Assembly: GCA_016712505.1 (NCBI GenBank)
Contig: JADJQY010000022.1
Location: 1-34,556 of the forward strand
Reading direction: 5' to 3'
From: Candidatus Eiseniibacteriota bacterium
Lineage (GTDB): Bacteria; Eisenbacteria; RBG-16-71-46; CAIMUX01
DNA length: 34,556 nt
Of this stretch, positions 34,273 through 34,556 are shown in pieces (position 1 is the stretch's first letter; every line of letters begins with the position of its first letter). A program made the position numbers and the translations under genes. The notes beneath the pieces were generated by a model that did not search any database, was not told the origin of the DNA, and saw only the letters and a list, made by a program, of their open reading frames with translations.

Positions 34273-34291
34273 GCGACGCAAAATGTGACGC
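34273..34291 (+). repeat. 19-base direct repeat, copy 2 (candidate arm-type integrase site)
   Basis: GCGACGCAAAATGTGACGC matches 17 of 19 bases of copy 1 in the same orientation, on the other side of the tRNA fragment. A shorter inverted match (ACGCAAAAGTG on the minus strand) lies at 34219-34229. Beyond it, 34292-34556 holds no gene I can support. Confidence 0.5.
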
Positions 34292-34556
34292 ACAGGATTC
34301 CATCGGGCGTCCAAGGGCTGGGACCGACGGGTGCGCGCCACCCCCATTTGGAGTAGGTGGGGACGAGACACGCCGCACGCGCCGCATGCGCCGCAACCGA
34401 CCCCGCGAGGCGCACCGGCCACCCCGTCCGGCCCTCCACGGCCTGCCGGACCCCCGGTGTTCGCCCCGTGCCGCTCCCCCGACGCCCCGTGCGGCGTCCC
34501 AGCCGAGGAGGGGACCAACCGAGCCAGAACGCCCGCCAACGCGACACGGGGCGACG

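Noticed and set aside
34191..34290. A complete tRNA gene (Arg-TCT by its possible anticodon loop)
   Set aside because: The T-arm and 3' end are convincing, but no 5' acceptor strand pairing with GGCTCC and no D-arm are present; the 5' side is a CTTTCGC/GCGAAAG inverted repeat instead.
32955..34547. Long minus-strand open frame opposite the integrase
   Set aside because: High G+C removes stop codons from antisense frames; the plus strand has all integrase motifs and the minus-strand product resembles nothing.

Overview
The window is a G+C-rich stretch of bacterial defence-island and mobile-element DNA. The protein style (kelch fragments, small CxxC zinc-ribbon proteins, a phage-island integrase type) suggests a planctomycete, perhaps Phycisphaerae, but no rRNA or housekeeping marker is present, so this is inference.

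Layout. 1-2150: a decayed cluster of very small accessory genes, three on the minus strand separated by a duplicated hairpin, then a broken helix-turn-helix gene and two zinc-ribbon genes. 2354-2745: remains of a kelch-repeat gene. 3084-15942: a complete type III-B (Cmr) CRISPR-Cas locus. The plus strand carries a Cas6-RT-Cas1 fusion (interrupted by one frameshift), cas2, a 14-repeat array and, separately, cmr1. The minus strand carries cas10/cmr2-cmr3-cmr4-cmr5-cmr6, a stand-alone CARF sensor and a four-helix membrane protein, with every adjacent pair overlapping by 4 to 17 bases. Cas10 keeps the cyclase GGDD motif but has no HD nuclease domain. I therefore read the module as RNA-guided RNA recognition that makes cyclic oligoadenylate, sensed by the CARF protein and passed to the membrane protein. 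A ~130-base sequence occurs in inverted orientation on both sides of the locus, ahead of each operon.

16400-17865: an Abi-alpha (DUF4393)-like gene and a catalytic-domain-only tyrosine recombinase. 17925-26791: a minus-strand type III-like restriction-modification operon: methyltransferase (two frameshifts), AlbA/GHKL ATP-binding protein, helicase-nuclease and a small protein. 27578-34106: a phage-satellite-like island with a P27-type small terminase, two unknown genes, an excisionase-like regulator, a TOPRIM primase, an SF3-like ATPase, two small genes and an integrase, ending at a partial tRNA 3' end with 19-base direct repeats.

Several otherwise convincing genes (cas1, cmr5, mod, primase, probably the ATPase) are broken by single-base gains or losses, mostly losses. 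Read errors and real decay cannot be told apart from the sequence alone, and this affects how the CRISPR adaptation module is read.
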